Shown here: in pieces, positions 23,144 to 35,048 of the stretch
How the letters are laid out: each line of letters starts with the position of its first letter
Position numbering within the stretch: position 1 is the first letter of the stretch
Assembly (NCBI RefSeq): GCF_029873635.1
Contig: NC_080426.1
Location: 54,388,093 to 54,452,092 of the forward strand
Length of the DNA stretch: 64,000 bases
Direction of reading: 5' to 3'
DNA from: Malania oleifera
Taxonomy: Eukaryota > Streptophyta > Magnoliopsida > Santalales > Ximeniaceae
The notes under the pieces: model-generated
Database searches by the model: none
Seen by the model: the letters and a program-made list of their open reading frames with translations, nothing else
Told to the model about the DNA's origin: nothing
Made by a program: the position numbers and the translations under genes

Positions 23144-24604
23144 TGTTAGCTCCAAGGTTTTATTAACTTTATTTTCATGATAACAAGTTGTTGCATACTA
23201 ATGACTTTGTACTTAAGTTGTTTTTTAATATAAATAAGCTATTGAAGTTGAAGAATTAAGAAGAGATTTTTTATTTTTTTTAACAAAAGGAGGGCGGCAC
23301 CTCCAATTATTTATTGATATTCTCTTATTTTTGGCGGAGGAATATCGTGGTTACAAGACAAGCATTGGGAGATTACATATAAAAAAAAATTAAAGGTCTT
23401 CCAAAAAACAACACCAACAACCAACCAAAACTGGATTACAAATCCAAACAAAGCTAAATAAGAAACAAATCTAAATAGGCCTATCAAAAAAAAAATATAA
23501 TAAAATAAACTAACATAAAAAAATCTAAACCAACCAAACAAAAATAAAAAAAGGATGAACTAATGACAAAAGGAAGTGAGACCCAATCATCCATCCAAAG
23601 GATACCTTTCAGAGAATGTGGTAAAAGATGTTATTCTTCGTAGATGACATTGTTTCACATTTCTATTTCTCTAGCGAGAAAATTAGCCGCACTATTACCT
23701 TTTATTCTATCAATTGTAATTTTTTTAACTTGTAAAACTTTATGAATATTAAAGGCATGACATAAATGATCCAAATTTGAGAAATTGGAAACAAAAGAAT
23801 ATCGAACTAGGCTTCGCAGCTAGGGGTGGTCCACCGGCTCACAGAGGGTGGTCAATGTGTCTAGACAGAAGTTAGTAGTGGTCAACTGACCCCTGTGGTT
23901 GACTAGTTTACCAAGCTTTGGCTACAGTGATTATTATTTTTTTCTCTACCTGCTAGTAAGAGGTTGACCTAGCTAACCAAAAAATTTGAATAACATGCAA
24001 AAAACAACTTACTTTTCTTTAAACTATATAGAAAACCTAAGAAACATTAGAGAACATATCTATATTGAAATTTCAAATGCCCAAACTTTTTATTTTCTTT
24101 TAATCTCTCTTATACATTAAATTGCACACTCTGGAGAGAAACATCAAAACTCTTGTCTTATCTTTTGAATATTCTTTGAGTGTTAGTTTTGAGTTTCAAA
24201 TTTGTAAATCAACCCTTGTGAAAAAATTTGTCTTATAATCTCTCTCATAATTTGGTGTCTTTAATTTGCCTCCGTAAAAGCAAAGTGTAATTGGTTACCT
24301 TGTTTCCCTAGAAAACAAGGGATTGTAAATTTATTTTCTTGTTCTCTGAAAAATAAAAAGGTGAATAGAGGAACCTCAAGGTGGTTTGCCTGGAAAGAGT
24401 GGACGTAGGTCGGTTGCCAAACCACTATAAAAAGATTTTGCAATTCTCTATCCCTACTCTACTTTAATTGCTTCAATATTTGTCAATATTTGTCTACACT
24501 TGTTATTTGTTTAATTTTCTTTAAAATTTGTATCACGCACTTTAACTTTTATTAAACCCAATTCACCCCCACCCCCCCATTTCGGTTTCCACTTGGGCCA
24601 ATAA
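23144..24604 (+). repeat. Left LTR of the SIRE-like element, carrying a LINE insertion
   Basis: Without the LINE at 23276-23699 it would be about 1.03 kb, the size of the right LTR (1036 bp). A cluster of GGTCAAC/GTTGACC motifs lies at 23823-23981, including W-box forms TTGACT and TTGACC. A TATA box (TATATAG) lies at 24025-24031. Confidence 0.75.
23276..23699 (-). mobile_element. 5'-truncated LINE (non-LTR) insertion
   Basis: The minus strand encodes SAANFLARE followed by LPHSLKGILWMDDW, the C-terminal RNase H end of plant L1-type LINE ORF2. A 3' UTR and an A-rich tail follow at 23276-23285. The sequence is missing from the otherwise similar right LTR. TTTTATT flanks both sides (23269-23275, 23700-23706), a likely but low-complexity target duplication. 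Confidence 0.65.
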
Positions 24605-24660
24605 TTTGTATGAAAGTAGAAGCTTTTTTAATATTTTAACTTAACCATCGTTAAGTGATT

Positions 24661-25761
24661 CATGGCAACCGTCAACTTCGGCATTGAAGGATTCTCCACA
24701 ATTCGACCTTCATTCTTTAATGGAGAAGATTTTTCTTATTGAAAAATAGAATGACCATTTTTCTAAATTCCTTTGACTTTGAAATTTGGAATGTTATCTA
24801 AGATGGATACACTATTACAACAATTGTGGAGAAAGTTGAGACCAAACCAAGCCTAGAAATTTGTAGAATGATAAAAAATTAAAAAAAAAAAAAACTAGAT
24901 GCACCAAATAAATTGTAATGCTATGAATATCATGCATTGTGCACTAGATCACAGAAAATTTAATCATATCGTTGGATCTAGCTCCACTAATCAAATTTGG
25001 CACATACTTCATGTGACCCATGAAAGAACCCCTAGGGTAAAACTATCTATGATAAATATGCTTGTCACCGAATATGAAATATTTGAAATGTATCAAAATG
25101 AGAACATTAAAGATATGTTTACAAGGTTGACTAATATCATTAAAGCTTTGAAAACAATTGGCAAGAATTATACTAATTTTGAACTTGTGTAAAGGATACT
25201 TTGGTGCTAACCAAAAGACTGGGAGGCCAAGAAAATTGCAATTGAAGAGTCAAAAGACCTACAAACTCTTCCTCTCGAGGAGTTGCTTGGATCTTTTCTT
25301 GCACATTACATGGAAATGAAGAGGATGATGGGCACAACAGGCAAGAAGAAGATATTAACACTTACCTCAACAAAAGAAAATGAGAAAAAAGATGATAATG
25401 TTGAAAAAATCCTAGTCATCACCAAAAAGTTCAAAAGATCCTTAAAAAAAGAATGAAGAAACAAACAAACAAAAGAAAGTCACTTGTAATGAATGTAAGA
25501 AGCCGAGGCAACTTCGACCTAAATTCCCATATATATTTCAAGAAGGAAAAGAGGATGCTCAAGGAAAAGGCTCTTAATGCCATTTTGGAAAGATAGCAAA
25601 TTTGATTCGAACTCTGACAAAGAGACAACAAATCTTTGTCTCATGTCCATTGAGGACAAAAATGAGGTAAGCTCCTCCTCCTTGAATGAAAATTTTCAAA
25701 ATGATTTTCTTAACATCTTAAAATTTGGAACTAAGTTGAATAAGGTTTTCTTTGAAAAATG
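24661..25761 (+). pseudogene. SIRE-like copia gag, decayed
   Basis: ATG at 24661 begins MATVNFGIEGFS..RPSFFNGEDFSY, a typical copia gag opening. The UBN2-type domain continues at 24899-25190 (NIMHCALDHRKFNHIVG, INMLVTEYEIFEM, KALKTIGKNYTNFELV). Stops lie near 24741 and 25190. A Lys-rich tail with a degenerate CxxC knuckle (TCNECKKP, about 25480-25505) and an acidic segment (NLCLMSIEDKNE) end near 25761. This is the usual SIRE order, but no protease follows. Confidence 0.75.
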
Positions 25762-26794
25762 AAACCATTTAGTATTTTTCAAAATTGTTGTATTTTCAAA
25801 ATAATTGTTTTGTCCAATGTTTTAACTTAAATAATATATTAAAATTGTTTTAAACTTGTGTTTCCCTTAAATTTTTTGATGTATTCGTTTATATGATATT
25901 TTGTGTAAATCTTTTGCCACTTCTTAAAATATAATGAAAAATTTGTGAAATTTGATTTTTGTGATATTTTGATGATTGTCGCAATGTCCTAGAGGGCTAG
26001 CCTTAGACAAGGGATGCGGATGAATCTTTTGTTTGCCTAAATTGAGTGGTGAGCTCGATATTATGTGAAGTCTAGTGTAATATAAGGGACTGAGAAATGG
26101 ATTACTTAAAATTGACTGGAGTCACCACTAACCTATTCATTCTAGGTGTGGTTAGGACACCTATTGCTCATGCCACTAGTTTGTTGGTCACTAAACTACA
26201 TGGCTGGTCACTAAACTACATCTAGGTCCAAGGAAATTAGTACTCCATGGTCCATGTCACTAGTTTTGGATTTAGGAGTATGATTATGCAAATTAAGGGA
26301 AAGTATTAGCACCCCTTCACACCTGTCTAGTGGATGGTACCTATTTAGCCAAGTTTTATCTTCAAAGTCTAACAATCAAGACTTCAATTTTTCTATTTAA
26401 TCATTTATCTGACCTTTAAATATTGCATAGTCCTGCAAAGATATATACAATTCTCACCTCAAAATCTCCAAAAGATACTAAGAATAGAACTTTTTATGAT
26501 CATTTTTTAGGATTATTTACTTAAAATTTTTCTTATTTTTAAAGCGCTCATTACCTAACCTTTATTTACTAGGAGGAGTTGTATAAGACAAAGACCACCC
26601 ACCTCCAATCCTCAAAGGCATGCTAAGACATATCCTTCAAGACTAGAGGAAAATTATTTGTGGTTTTTATTCAATGGCACATAAACATAGGAAAGGAAAA
26701 GATATACAAATAACAAAATTAAATATTGCTACAACATACAACTAATATTAAAATTCATGCAAAAATTACTTGTAAGGTGTGCACTCAAAACTCA

Positions 26795-26849
26795 AAGATT
26801 CTAATATAATCACTAATGGAAAGATTTAAAGTGATTATATTAGAATCTT
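26795..26849 (+). repeat. Perfect inverted repeat, 20-bp arms, 15-bp loop
   Basis: AAGATTCTAATATAATCACT (26795-26814) is exactly complementary to 26830-26849. A third, partial copy (GTGATTCTGTTAGAATCTTC) follows at about 26861-26880. It could form a stem-loop. There is no coding context, and its role is unknown. Confidence 0.85.
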
Positions 26850-27588
26850 CATCGATTTAAAGTGATTCTGTTAGAATCTTCACCCCTCAAGTAGAGATAA
26901 TTGAGGACTAAAGAATCTCAATATACTGAGCATTCCTCACAAGGGTAGTGCACACACGCACACTGATATGCAAGCACATGCATGCATTGAAGAAAAACAA
27001 AAAGAAAATATACATTCATGTGGCAAGCAAAGCACACAATAAGAAAGTTGAACATAATGATCATAATGATTGAATATCTAGAGAATATTGGTCGAGTCTT
27101 TTTTTTTCCCCCATAATGAACCTTGAATATCTTTTGAATGATATGACTATTGTGAAATTTGAAAATCTTGAGAATCATGGCCTTTGCTGAAAATTGAAAT
27201 TATGAAAGTATGTACCTTTAAGAAACTAGAACATTTTGGTTCAAACTTGATTTTCAAATTGTTACTAAATTCATACCCCTGCCCTTTTCCTTTTGATAAT
27301 GACAAAGAGGGAGAAAGTTTTCAAGCATGGAAAGTTTTAAAGTAATTGATATCAATTTTCTTTTAATTGACTTTTGATTGGCAACAATTGGCATTAATTT
27401 TTTTTTCTATATGATTGTGCATTCATTTGGTATTGTCAATTGTCATAATTTTGACCATGCAAAAATGTTATATGGAGCATATTGGTATATTTTTTATAAT
27501 GAACATATTGTGGATACAATTGAAACTTTGTGCTTAAATTTATAAAATCTTTAGTCTCACCCCTCATATTTTGGTTTTGATGATGTAA

Positions 27589-27602
27589 AGGGGGGGGGGG
27601 GG
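27589..27602 (+). repeat. G homopolymer in a purine tract
   Basis: A run of about 13 G is followed by AGATATG. It resembles a second polypurine tract about 100 bp before the one adjoining the right LTR. Confidence 0.6.
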
Positions 27603-27681
27603 AGATATGAAAAATAGGAACTTGTATGTGATTTAAATGATTTATACTTATTTCTATTTTTCGTGGATAGTTTGTCATCAT

Positions 27682-27708
27682 AAAAAAAAAAAAAAAAAAA
27701 GGGGAGAT
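27682..27708 (+). other. Polypurine tract before the right LTR
   Basis: An A run of about 18 followed by GGGGAGAT directly precedes TGTTAGCTC of the LTR. The form GGGGAGATTG is the one usual for SIRE-type elements. Confidence 0.8.
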
Positions 27709-28744
27709 TGTTAGCTCTATTGTTTCATTAACCTAGTTTTGATGACAACAAACTATTATGTATTAATCTTTTTGTGCTTAGATTGTTTTTAATAGAAATA
27801 ATCTACTGAAGTTGAAGAATTGAGAGAATATTTGAATAGTTAAAGTTTTATTTAATTTGTATTTTTATTTTCACAATTGTAATTTGTTTTAACTTGCAAA
27901 ACTCTAAGAATATTAATTGCATGACAGAAATGAACTAAAAGTGGGAAATTGGAAACAAAGAAAGACCAAACGAAGCTTTATAGTTAGTGGTAGTCAACTG
28001 GTCTAGGTAGAAGCTAGAGGTGGTTGACCGGTTTGCCAAGTTTTGCCTTCAACTATTAGGTTTTTTCTCTTTAACTATTAGTAAATGGTCAACCAATCTC
28101 AGTAAGCGCTTGACCAACCTAACCATAAAACTTGCATAATAGATAGAAAACAACTTGTTTTTCTCTAAACTTTATATATATGCTCTCTAAAACCTATAGA
28201 ATGTTAGAGAATATATATCTATATTGAAATTCCAAATGTTCAAACTCTTTCTTCTCTCTTAATCTCTCTAGTGCCTTAGATTGCTTTCTTTGGAGAGAAA
28301 CATTAAAACTCTAATGTCATCATTTGAATATTCTTTGAGAGTTAGTTTTAAGCTTCAAAGTTGTAAATCATTCTTTGTGAGAAAACTTATTTTCTAATAT
28401 TTCTTGTAATTGGGTATCCTTGCCTTTATCAAAGTAAGGTGTAATTGGTTGTCTTGTTTCTTTAGAAAACAAAGTACTGTAATTGGTTTCCTTGGTTTCT
28501 AGAAAACAAGAAGAATAGTGGAACCTCAAGGTGGTTAGTCTTGAGAGAGAGGAAGTAGATTAGTTGTCAAACCACTATAGAAAAAGTTTGCATTTCTCTA
28601 TCCCTACTCTCCCTTATTTTAACCGCTTCAATATTTGTGTAATTACTTTCTTTGTTTAATTTGCTTTAAATTTTGTATCAAACACTTAAACTTTTATTAA
28701 ACCCAATTCAGCCTCCCTTCCTTAGGTTGCCACATGGGCAAGCA
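27709..28744 (+). repeat. Right LTR of the SIRE-like element
   Basis: Starts TGTTAGCTCTATTG and ends near GCCACATGGGCAAGCA. A motif cluster with TTGACC W-box forms lies at 27984-28122, with a TATA-like TATATATATG at about 28173-28181. It is colinear with the left LTR except for the LINE insertion and small indels. Confidence 0.75.
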
Positions 28745-29953
28745 GATTAGCCATTAGGAGTGCTAGTCCCAAAATTCAAAATTAGGTAAACTTAGAAAAC
28801 ATAAATTTGAAAGCTCGAGGTTGCAAATCAAAAATAGAAAATAAATTTGAAGATTAAAATTCAAAGAAGTAGAAAAATAAAAACCTAAAGAAAAATAAGT
28901 TAAAAAGAAGCAAAAATTAGAAATCAAAGGGAGAGAAAGAGTATGAAAATTCACTATATAGATTTGAGCCTTCATAGAGACAATAGGAGTCCATAGGAAA
29001 TTAGCGATAGCAGTTTGGTCTCTCAAGCATTTGCATAGATTTAGTCATAAAGCCATATGATGAAGTTTCTATAGTGGTGAGGGAGGAGATGATCCTTGAT
29101 AAAACTTGCACATAAGAAAAACAATGATTGAATAATAGAAATAAGAGAAAACATTAATCTAGCAAAGAGTAATAGAAGTAGTTAAGTCACACCTTAACAA
29201 GATGCAAATATGGTAGAGCCCTAGTGCCACGAATTCACACAACAATTATGTTACTCGGCGTGGCAGTAGCTTTGTGAGGAGTGTTCCTAAAGTACATGCT
29301 GAGGAAGGTTGGCAGTGAAGTCACAAATAGACTGTTGGAGGTTCTTGGCTATAGTGGTGGTTGTGAATAGTAAGGAAGTTTTTATATACATCAAGATGCT
29401 TGGAGAAAGAGCTCTAGTGTGTAATAAAGCTTACAGTTGTGGTGGTGGCACTGCAAGTTGGGAAAACCGCGATGGCGATCGAGCTAGGGACCCTTAGGGC
29501 TTTGGCAAGGGTTTGCTTAAGAGAAATTAAGGTTTGACAAGAGAAGGTTTCATAGAGAAGAATTTTGACATCCTCTCCCATTATGCGTTTGCTTTTAAGC
29601 ATCAAATGGTCGACAACCAACTTGGTCAATCAACCAGTAAGAAATGGCCACGTAGCAACTAATGATGAAAAATAAAATTGAAATAAAAATTAAAATTAAT
29701 AAACCATAAATAAAAACGCAAGTGGATAAAATTGAATTTCAAATATTAGAAAATGATAATAAATTTTCAAAAATTGTTTAAAAATACTTGAAATTTTTTT
29801 TTAAAAAATTATAAAATTTTAGGAAGATTAGAAAAGTAGTTAGATAAGGTAATAACTCATGAAATAAAGGTTATTTCAATAAATACATTATTGAGGTTAT
29901 GTATTTTGCATACCTGCAATAAATCAAAATTAGAAGAAGGATTATTTTTCTTG
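28745..29953. other. Spacer between two copia elements
   Basis: Mixed sequence, somewhat less AT-rich at 29200-29650. No domain, LTR end or RNA gene is recognised. The open frames on both strands are short and unremarkable. Confidence 0.4.
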
Positions 29954-29958
29954 TGCAA
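29954..29958 (+). repeat. Probable target-site duplication TGCAA, left copy
   Basis: The same five bases lie at 43885-43889, directly after the right LTR of the Ale-like element. The LTR tips here are not canonical TG..CA, so the call is tentative. Confidence 0.5.
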
Positions 29959-30251
29959 TAAAAGATAAAACAAGAATGCTGGAAACTCCCATGTCCTTGC
30001 AGCGAGGGATGATGTATATTTATATCCATAACTGTACAATGATTTATAGGAAACTATAAACAAGGAAATGAGATATACATGGAAAGAAATTAATTTTATA
30101 GTCACTGGGGACTCCTAGAATCAAGGTGCAGTTACACTTGATTTGGCCATGATCTGCTACAGTATTTATGTTCGTAATTGGGGACTCCTAGAATCAAGGT
30201 GCAGTTACACTTGATTTGCCATGATCTGCTACAGAATTTATTTCCGTAATA
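29959..30251 (-). repeat. 3' LTR of the Ale-like element
   Basis: Colinear with 43593-43884; both hold two short direct repeats beginning TTGGGGACTCCTAGAAT or CTGGGGACTCCTAGAAT. The minus-strand purine tract (ACTTGAAAGGG, about 30263-30253) adjoins it. Confidence 0.8.
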
Positions 30252-32585
30252 TGCCCTTTCAAGTTCAGTGAGGATGAATTCACATTGAGCTTTTCTTATT
30301 GGAAGGCAAATCTTGCTGACACAATTGGTTTAGTGAGACCATCAGCGAGCTAGTCTTTACTTGAGATGAAGCAAACTTCCAAAGTTTTTTGTTGAACTTC
30401 TTCTCGAAAAAAATGGTATTCTATCTCCACGTGTTTAGTTCGCACATGGAATACCAAATTTTCCATTAGATGTGTGGCACCAATGTTGTCACACCATAAG
30501 ATTGGACGTTGGGCTAAAACAATACCAATTTCACGCATAAAGGATTGCATCCAAAGTGACTTGATGGTGGCATGTGCAACTGCATGATACTCAGCTTCAG
30601 AGCTTGAACGTGCAATAGTTGGCTGTTTCTTAGAGCTCTATAAGACTAAGTTGTTGCCAAGCTAAATGCAGAAACCTAAAGTGGGCTTTCAATCATCCGA
30701 GCAACCCGCCCAGTCAGCATCGGAGTAGATAGATAGCTATGTCGACTTACTTGGCCAAATAAGGAGTCCAAAATTGATTGAAAACTTTAGATACCAAAGG
30801 ATCCTTTTGACTGCTATCCAATGTTCTTATGTGGGTTTGTGCATGAATTGGTAGACTTTATTAATGGCAAATGAGATATCTAGTCGAGTCAGTGATAGAT
30901 ATTGTAATGCCCCCACTAAACTTTGGTAATTTGGATGATCTGAGTAGGTGGCACCTGAGAACAATGATAATTTCTAAGAAAAGGACATTGGAGAAGAAAC
31001 CGGTTTGGCATCCAGCATTAATTTCGATTAGAGAAGATTGTAGATGTATTGGCTTTGCAAAAGGAGAAGACCTTCGGCTAGTTGATGTGCTTCCATGCCT
31101 AGAAAATATTTTAGGTGGTCAAGGTCTTTTACGGCTAATTCTCGACTCATATTAGTGATCAGTTGTGAGATGGCCAGTGGACTTGATCCAGTGATCAGAA
31201 TATCATCGACATATACAAGGAGAAATAATGAATATGACCCCTGTCTACAAATGAAAAGAGAAGTATTGAAGCATAAGTTCACAAAGCCGAGAGAGAGAAG
31301 ATGCTCGTGTAGTCGATGGTACCGGGCTCGTGGAGCCTGTTTCAGTCTGTATAGGGTCTTGTGTAGTTGACAAATATGATTTAGGAATCTGGGATGCACA
31401 TAGCCAAGCGGTTGTTGCATGTAAACCTCTTCAGTCAAGCTGTCGTGAAGGAATGCATTTTTTTATCTCAATTAAATGGACTGGACACTGGTTTGAAATA
31501 GCATAGCTTAGCATAATCAGAATGGTGGTGGGCTTTACCATAGGGTTGAACATGTCATTGAAGTCAATTGCTTGTTGTTGGTGATACCCTTTGGAAACAA
31601 GTCTGACCTTTCTCCGTTCTAGAGAGCCATCAGACTTGCACTTGGATTTAAAAATCTACATAGAGCCGAGGACATTGAGACCAGGTTTGGCAGGAGCTAA
31701 GGACCACGTTCCATTCCTCATTAGTGTAGTGAATTCTTCGTCCATGGCTGCACGCCATTCATTGTGCTTGGAAGCTTCTGTATAATAGGTCGGCGATTCT
31801 AGAACCTTACCTATAGCAAGAAAAGTTTGTGGAAATGGATACCGGACGGTTCCACCAGTATGCTTCTTTGGTTTCACGATATTATTCTGAGATCATGTTA
31901 CCATTCGATAAGGATGGTATTCAGGGAGTTCTGCGGCAACAGTTGGTTGTTGGGATGGTTGTGTGGTGAGAGCAGGGTCATTGGGTGGAAAAGATGAATT
32001 TATTTCAGGTGGTGAAATGTTTGAAGAAGGAGAAGAAGGTAACTAGGAAGATGAAGATATTGGGTGATTATTTTGAAATGGTGTCATTAGGGTTAATGAG
32101 ATTGTGGCCTGCGACAGGTTGTTTTGTGGTGATAGCGTTATAGGTGGGCTTTGATTTATGTCATTTCTTAAGAGAGTAAACGGGAGAGTTGTATGTGGGC
32201 TTGATTGAGGTTGAGTTGGGTTGCATCTGGGATTGCAAAAGGGAAATACCCTTCATCGAAGATCACATGCTGAGAAACAAACGCCTTGCTAGTGAAAGTA
32301 TCTAAGCACTTAAATCCTCGGTGTGAGTTGTTATATCCAATGAAGACACAACATTTTTTATCTAAAGTCAAGTTTATGTCGATTGAACGGGCAGAGAAAA
32401 GGGAAACAAGCACACCCAAATATTTTTAGAGATGAAAAATCAGGAGCATGTTTGTAAAGTTTTTCAAATGGTGAAATGCCAAGAGGGGTTGTGGGAAGGC
32501 GATTAATAAGATATGTGGCCATCAGAAAGTGTCATCCCTATAGGCATGAGGAACATGACTATAGAATAAGAGTGAGAGGCCTCTA
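30252..32585 (-). pseudogene. Ale-like copia pol: distal integrase, RT, RNase H
   Basis: On the minus strand it starts inside integrase (LLFYSHVPHAYRDD at about 32570, then CCVFIGYNNSHRGFKCLD near 32330). RT follows with SKHNEWRAAMDEEF (about 31770), EEVYMQQPLGYVHP (31430), LLVYVDDILITG (about 31200, catalytic YVDD kept) and KYFLGME. RNase H is at about 30630-30330 (SSSEAEYHAVAHAT, ILWCDNIGATHL, RTKHVEIEYHF). Several stops and frameshifts break the frame, for example between the pieces ending at 31656 and starting at 31438. The protease and integrase catalytic core are missing. Confidence 0.85.
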
Positions 32586-32823
32586 ATAACATTGGATGGC
32601 TGTGTGGCCATTTTGTCCATAGATTTGGCATTGTGGTCTCGGGTTGGAGGAGTTATTTTGAAGTAGACCACCTCTTCCTTTATTTCCACGTCCCATTCCT
32701 CTATTGTTGGAGTTGGAACCATGGGACTGATTCTGAGAAGAGCATTGCTATTGTGGATGCTTTCCACCACGCGACCTAGAGTCATTCTGTGTGGCCACGT
32801 TCACCAAGCAAACAGAGGTGTCA
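32586..32823 (-). pseudogene. Distal gag of the Ale-like element
   Basis: Continues the gag frame from 42954. It encodes NVATQNDSRSRGGKHPQ, a stop, an Asn/Gly/Arg-rich stretch, then the CCHC knuckle CQIYGQNGHTAIQC, in which the second Cys has become Tyr. At 32586/32585 the sequence jumps to integrase, so protease and most of integrase are deleted. Confidence 0.75.
32819..32823 (+). repeat. Target-site duplication TGTCA, left copy
   Basis: Matches 42949-42953. The Ale-like gag frame reads through when the insert and one copy are removed. Confidence 0.8.
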
Positions 32824-32941
32824 TGTAGTAACTCAGGAAAAAAATTATTATTATTAATGAATGAATTAATTAAACATTATTAAATTAATTAATTAAATAA
32901 GCAAAAAAAAAGGAATAGTAAAAAAAAACTAATTGGAATAA

Positions 32942-32976
<35 letters not shown>

Positions 32977-33943
32977 AGTTTAATATAATATATATAAGTT
33001 AAAGTATAATATATATAAATTTATTAGTAAAGCTTCTCCAGGAAGCTTCTTTCCATCAAATTTCAAATTGGATTGCAGCTCATCTCTTTCTCTGCTTCTC
33101 TCTTCATGCTCCTCATGCCTTTCCTTCTCTCTCTCCTCATTTTCTTGGCAAATATTCAGCCAATAGGAAGGCGGAAGATACCATTGGGTTCTTATCTCCG
33201 CCACAAATATTCCTACTAGAGTGGATTTGTTGTAGGAGTGGCGTAGGCACCACTCCTGGGGTAAGGTATACTCCCTTTATTTCCTTAATTTCTCCTTAAA
33301 TCTTCAGCTAAATCAACGATTGGGCACCACCATGGGATCCTAGTCTCGATCTTTGTCATTTTGGTTGGAGCAAATTTTCAATTTGGGGGTCCTAGGCACC
33401 ACTCCAAAGCGGGGGTGAGATTTAGGGAATTAAGAAAATTGGTTATTTTTTGGAGTTTAATTGTATATTTAGAATTTATGGGCCTAGAAAATGTTAAAAT
33501 AGTATTTTATTTAGGGTTGGTTTGATTGAACTCAAGTTATTGAATTAGGGTTTGGGTGAGCGCGCAGGCATTGTTTCGGGGTTCCTATGGGCGTAATTTA
33601 GGAAATCAGGTAAGATGAATAGATTAGACCAGTAGTTTTTGTGAATTCACCAATTAAAAAGGAATTTTTATGTGTTTATAAATATATATAATTAACATGT
33701 GAGTTTTAAAAGAAAAGTCAACCATTTGAACTGTGGTTTTCAAGCCTAGGGCTATAGTTATTATTTGTGAAAATGGAATGATTAAAGTAATGTGTTTTCT
33801 GAAAATTGTGGGGATAATTTGATGTGTATTTTCAGTAAAACGGATGATGAACATGGGTTGGCTTTTGTTATTTCAAATGATATAATTATGCGTATTACTT
33901 AAATGGTGTGGCATGAATAAAATGAAAATATTGAGTTGAGTTA

Positions 33944-34038
<95 letters not shown>

Positions 34039-34707
34039 ACATGTTGGGAAGTACTGAAATGTATTGGGATTATATTGCATGTGTATTGTTAATCAAAGCA
34101 GGATATGAATGCTAAATTACAATGTATGATTTGAGAACTCCGGTGGACCATAGTGAGGCACAATACTATTGAGTGTGATTTTTGGCAGAGATTAGTGCAC
34201 CCACACCTCTCGTGAAGAATGTGGAGACGGGATGGTCGATTGTGCTATGTAGGGTAGAGATTCCCCCTAGAGTCTAGACTAGTGTGGGCAATCCAATTTG
34301 ACTTACAGATTGAAGAGGTTATTTTCTAATTTAACTTTGGTGGGCCGACCAGGATTAAGTCCAGCCTTCAGACCACACAACCCGTCATGGGGGGAAGCAT
34401 GACAGTGATTATCCATTTGGTAGTGAGTTCTAATTACATAATTATTTAATTTAACTAGTGAATAATATGAGAACAAAACATGTGAATGCAAATTTGAATA
34501 CAGAGTAGCTTGAAATCAGAGTAGTGCGAAATGTGAATGCGAAATGTGGATGATGTGAAATGTGGAAGTAAGATTCACATGCATGAAATCAGAGTAATGA
34601 AAAATGTGAAAGTGAATTATGTGATGTGAAATACTGAGAACATGAAAAATGAGTAATACAAAAATAACAGATACAAAGTAAAGTAAATATGTATTATATA
34701 TTGTAGT
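32824..34707 (+). repeat. First part of the gypsy LTR
   Basis: Contains (TA)n at 32944-32974, a pyrimidine-rich segment near 33070-33150, TAGGCACCACTCCAAAGCGG near 33390, and (TA)n(TG)n at 33946-34035. It is interrupted at 34707/34708 and resumes at 42035. Confidence 0.75.
33946..34035 (+). repeat. (TA)n followed by (TG)n microsatellite
   Basis: About 21 TA units pass directly into about 25 TG units, inside a gypsy LTR. On the minus strand it creates a His/Thr and Ile/Tyr repeat open frame that is not a gene. Confidence 0.95.
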
Positions 34708-35048
34708 TGTTAGCTTTAGCATATTCCCAAGAGGGGGGTGGATTGGGTATTTAAAATTTATTCCTAGATTTAGCTAATCCAATAGTAATACTCAACCTAG
34801 GGTCTGTCTATATACAAATAAACCAAAATGTGCAGATAAATGAAAGATACGAAAATTAAATCATACGCGACATTCACACTACAACATACATGTGCAAGAA
34901 TATAAATTTCGAAAATATAAAACAGTGCACACACGATATGTTATAGGGGTTCGGCCAACTGTGCCTACATCCTCGCCTCTAACTCGCAAGCCTGATGATT
35001 CCACTAATGCTCACTTAACGGGTGGAGCAGCATCGTTTACAACCAGGT

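Larger units (their letters stand above)
25762..27681. other. Internal region of the SIRE-like element with pol missing
   Basis: No pol motif was found on either strand. Bases about 25950-26600 contain GGAGTCACCACTAACC and AAAGTATTAGCACCCC, phrases that from memory recur in plant LTR-type repeats, so a fragment of another element may be inserted. Bases 27280-27320 (CCCTTTTGATAATGACAAAG) resemble the pre-purine-tract region of SIRE elements. Confidence 0.4.
23144..28744 (+). mobile_element. SIRE-like copia element, gag only (pol missing)
   Basis: Two direct LTRs (23144-24604 and 27709-28744) both start TGTTAGCTC and share ATTAAACCCAATTCA near the end. After the left LTR a decayed primer site is visible (TTGTATGAAAGTAGAAGC against TTGGTATCAGAGC...). 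Gag relics follow to about 25760. About 1.9 kb without pol comes next, then a long purine tract (27682-27708) before the right LTR. No clear 5-bp target duplication was found. The element is a deletion or non-autonomous derivative. Confidence 0.75.

Noticed and set aside
33895..34080. Open frame with His/Thr and Ile/Tyr repeats (minus)
   Set aside because: It is the translation of a (TA)n(TG)n microsatellite inside an LTR.
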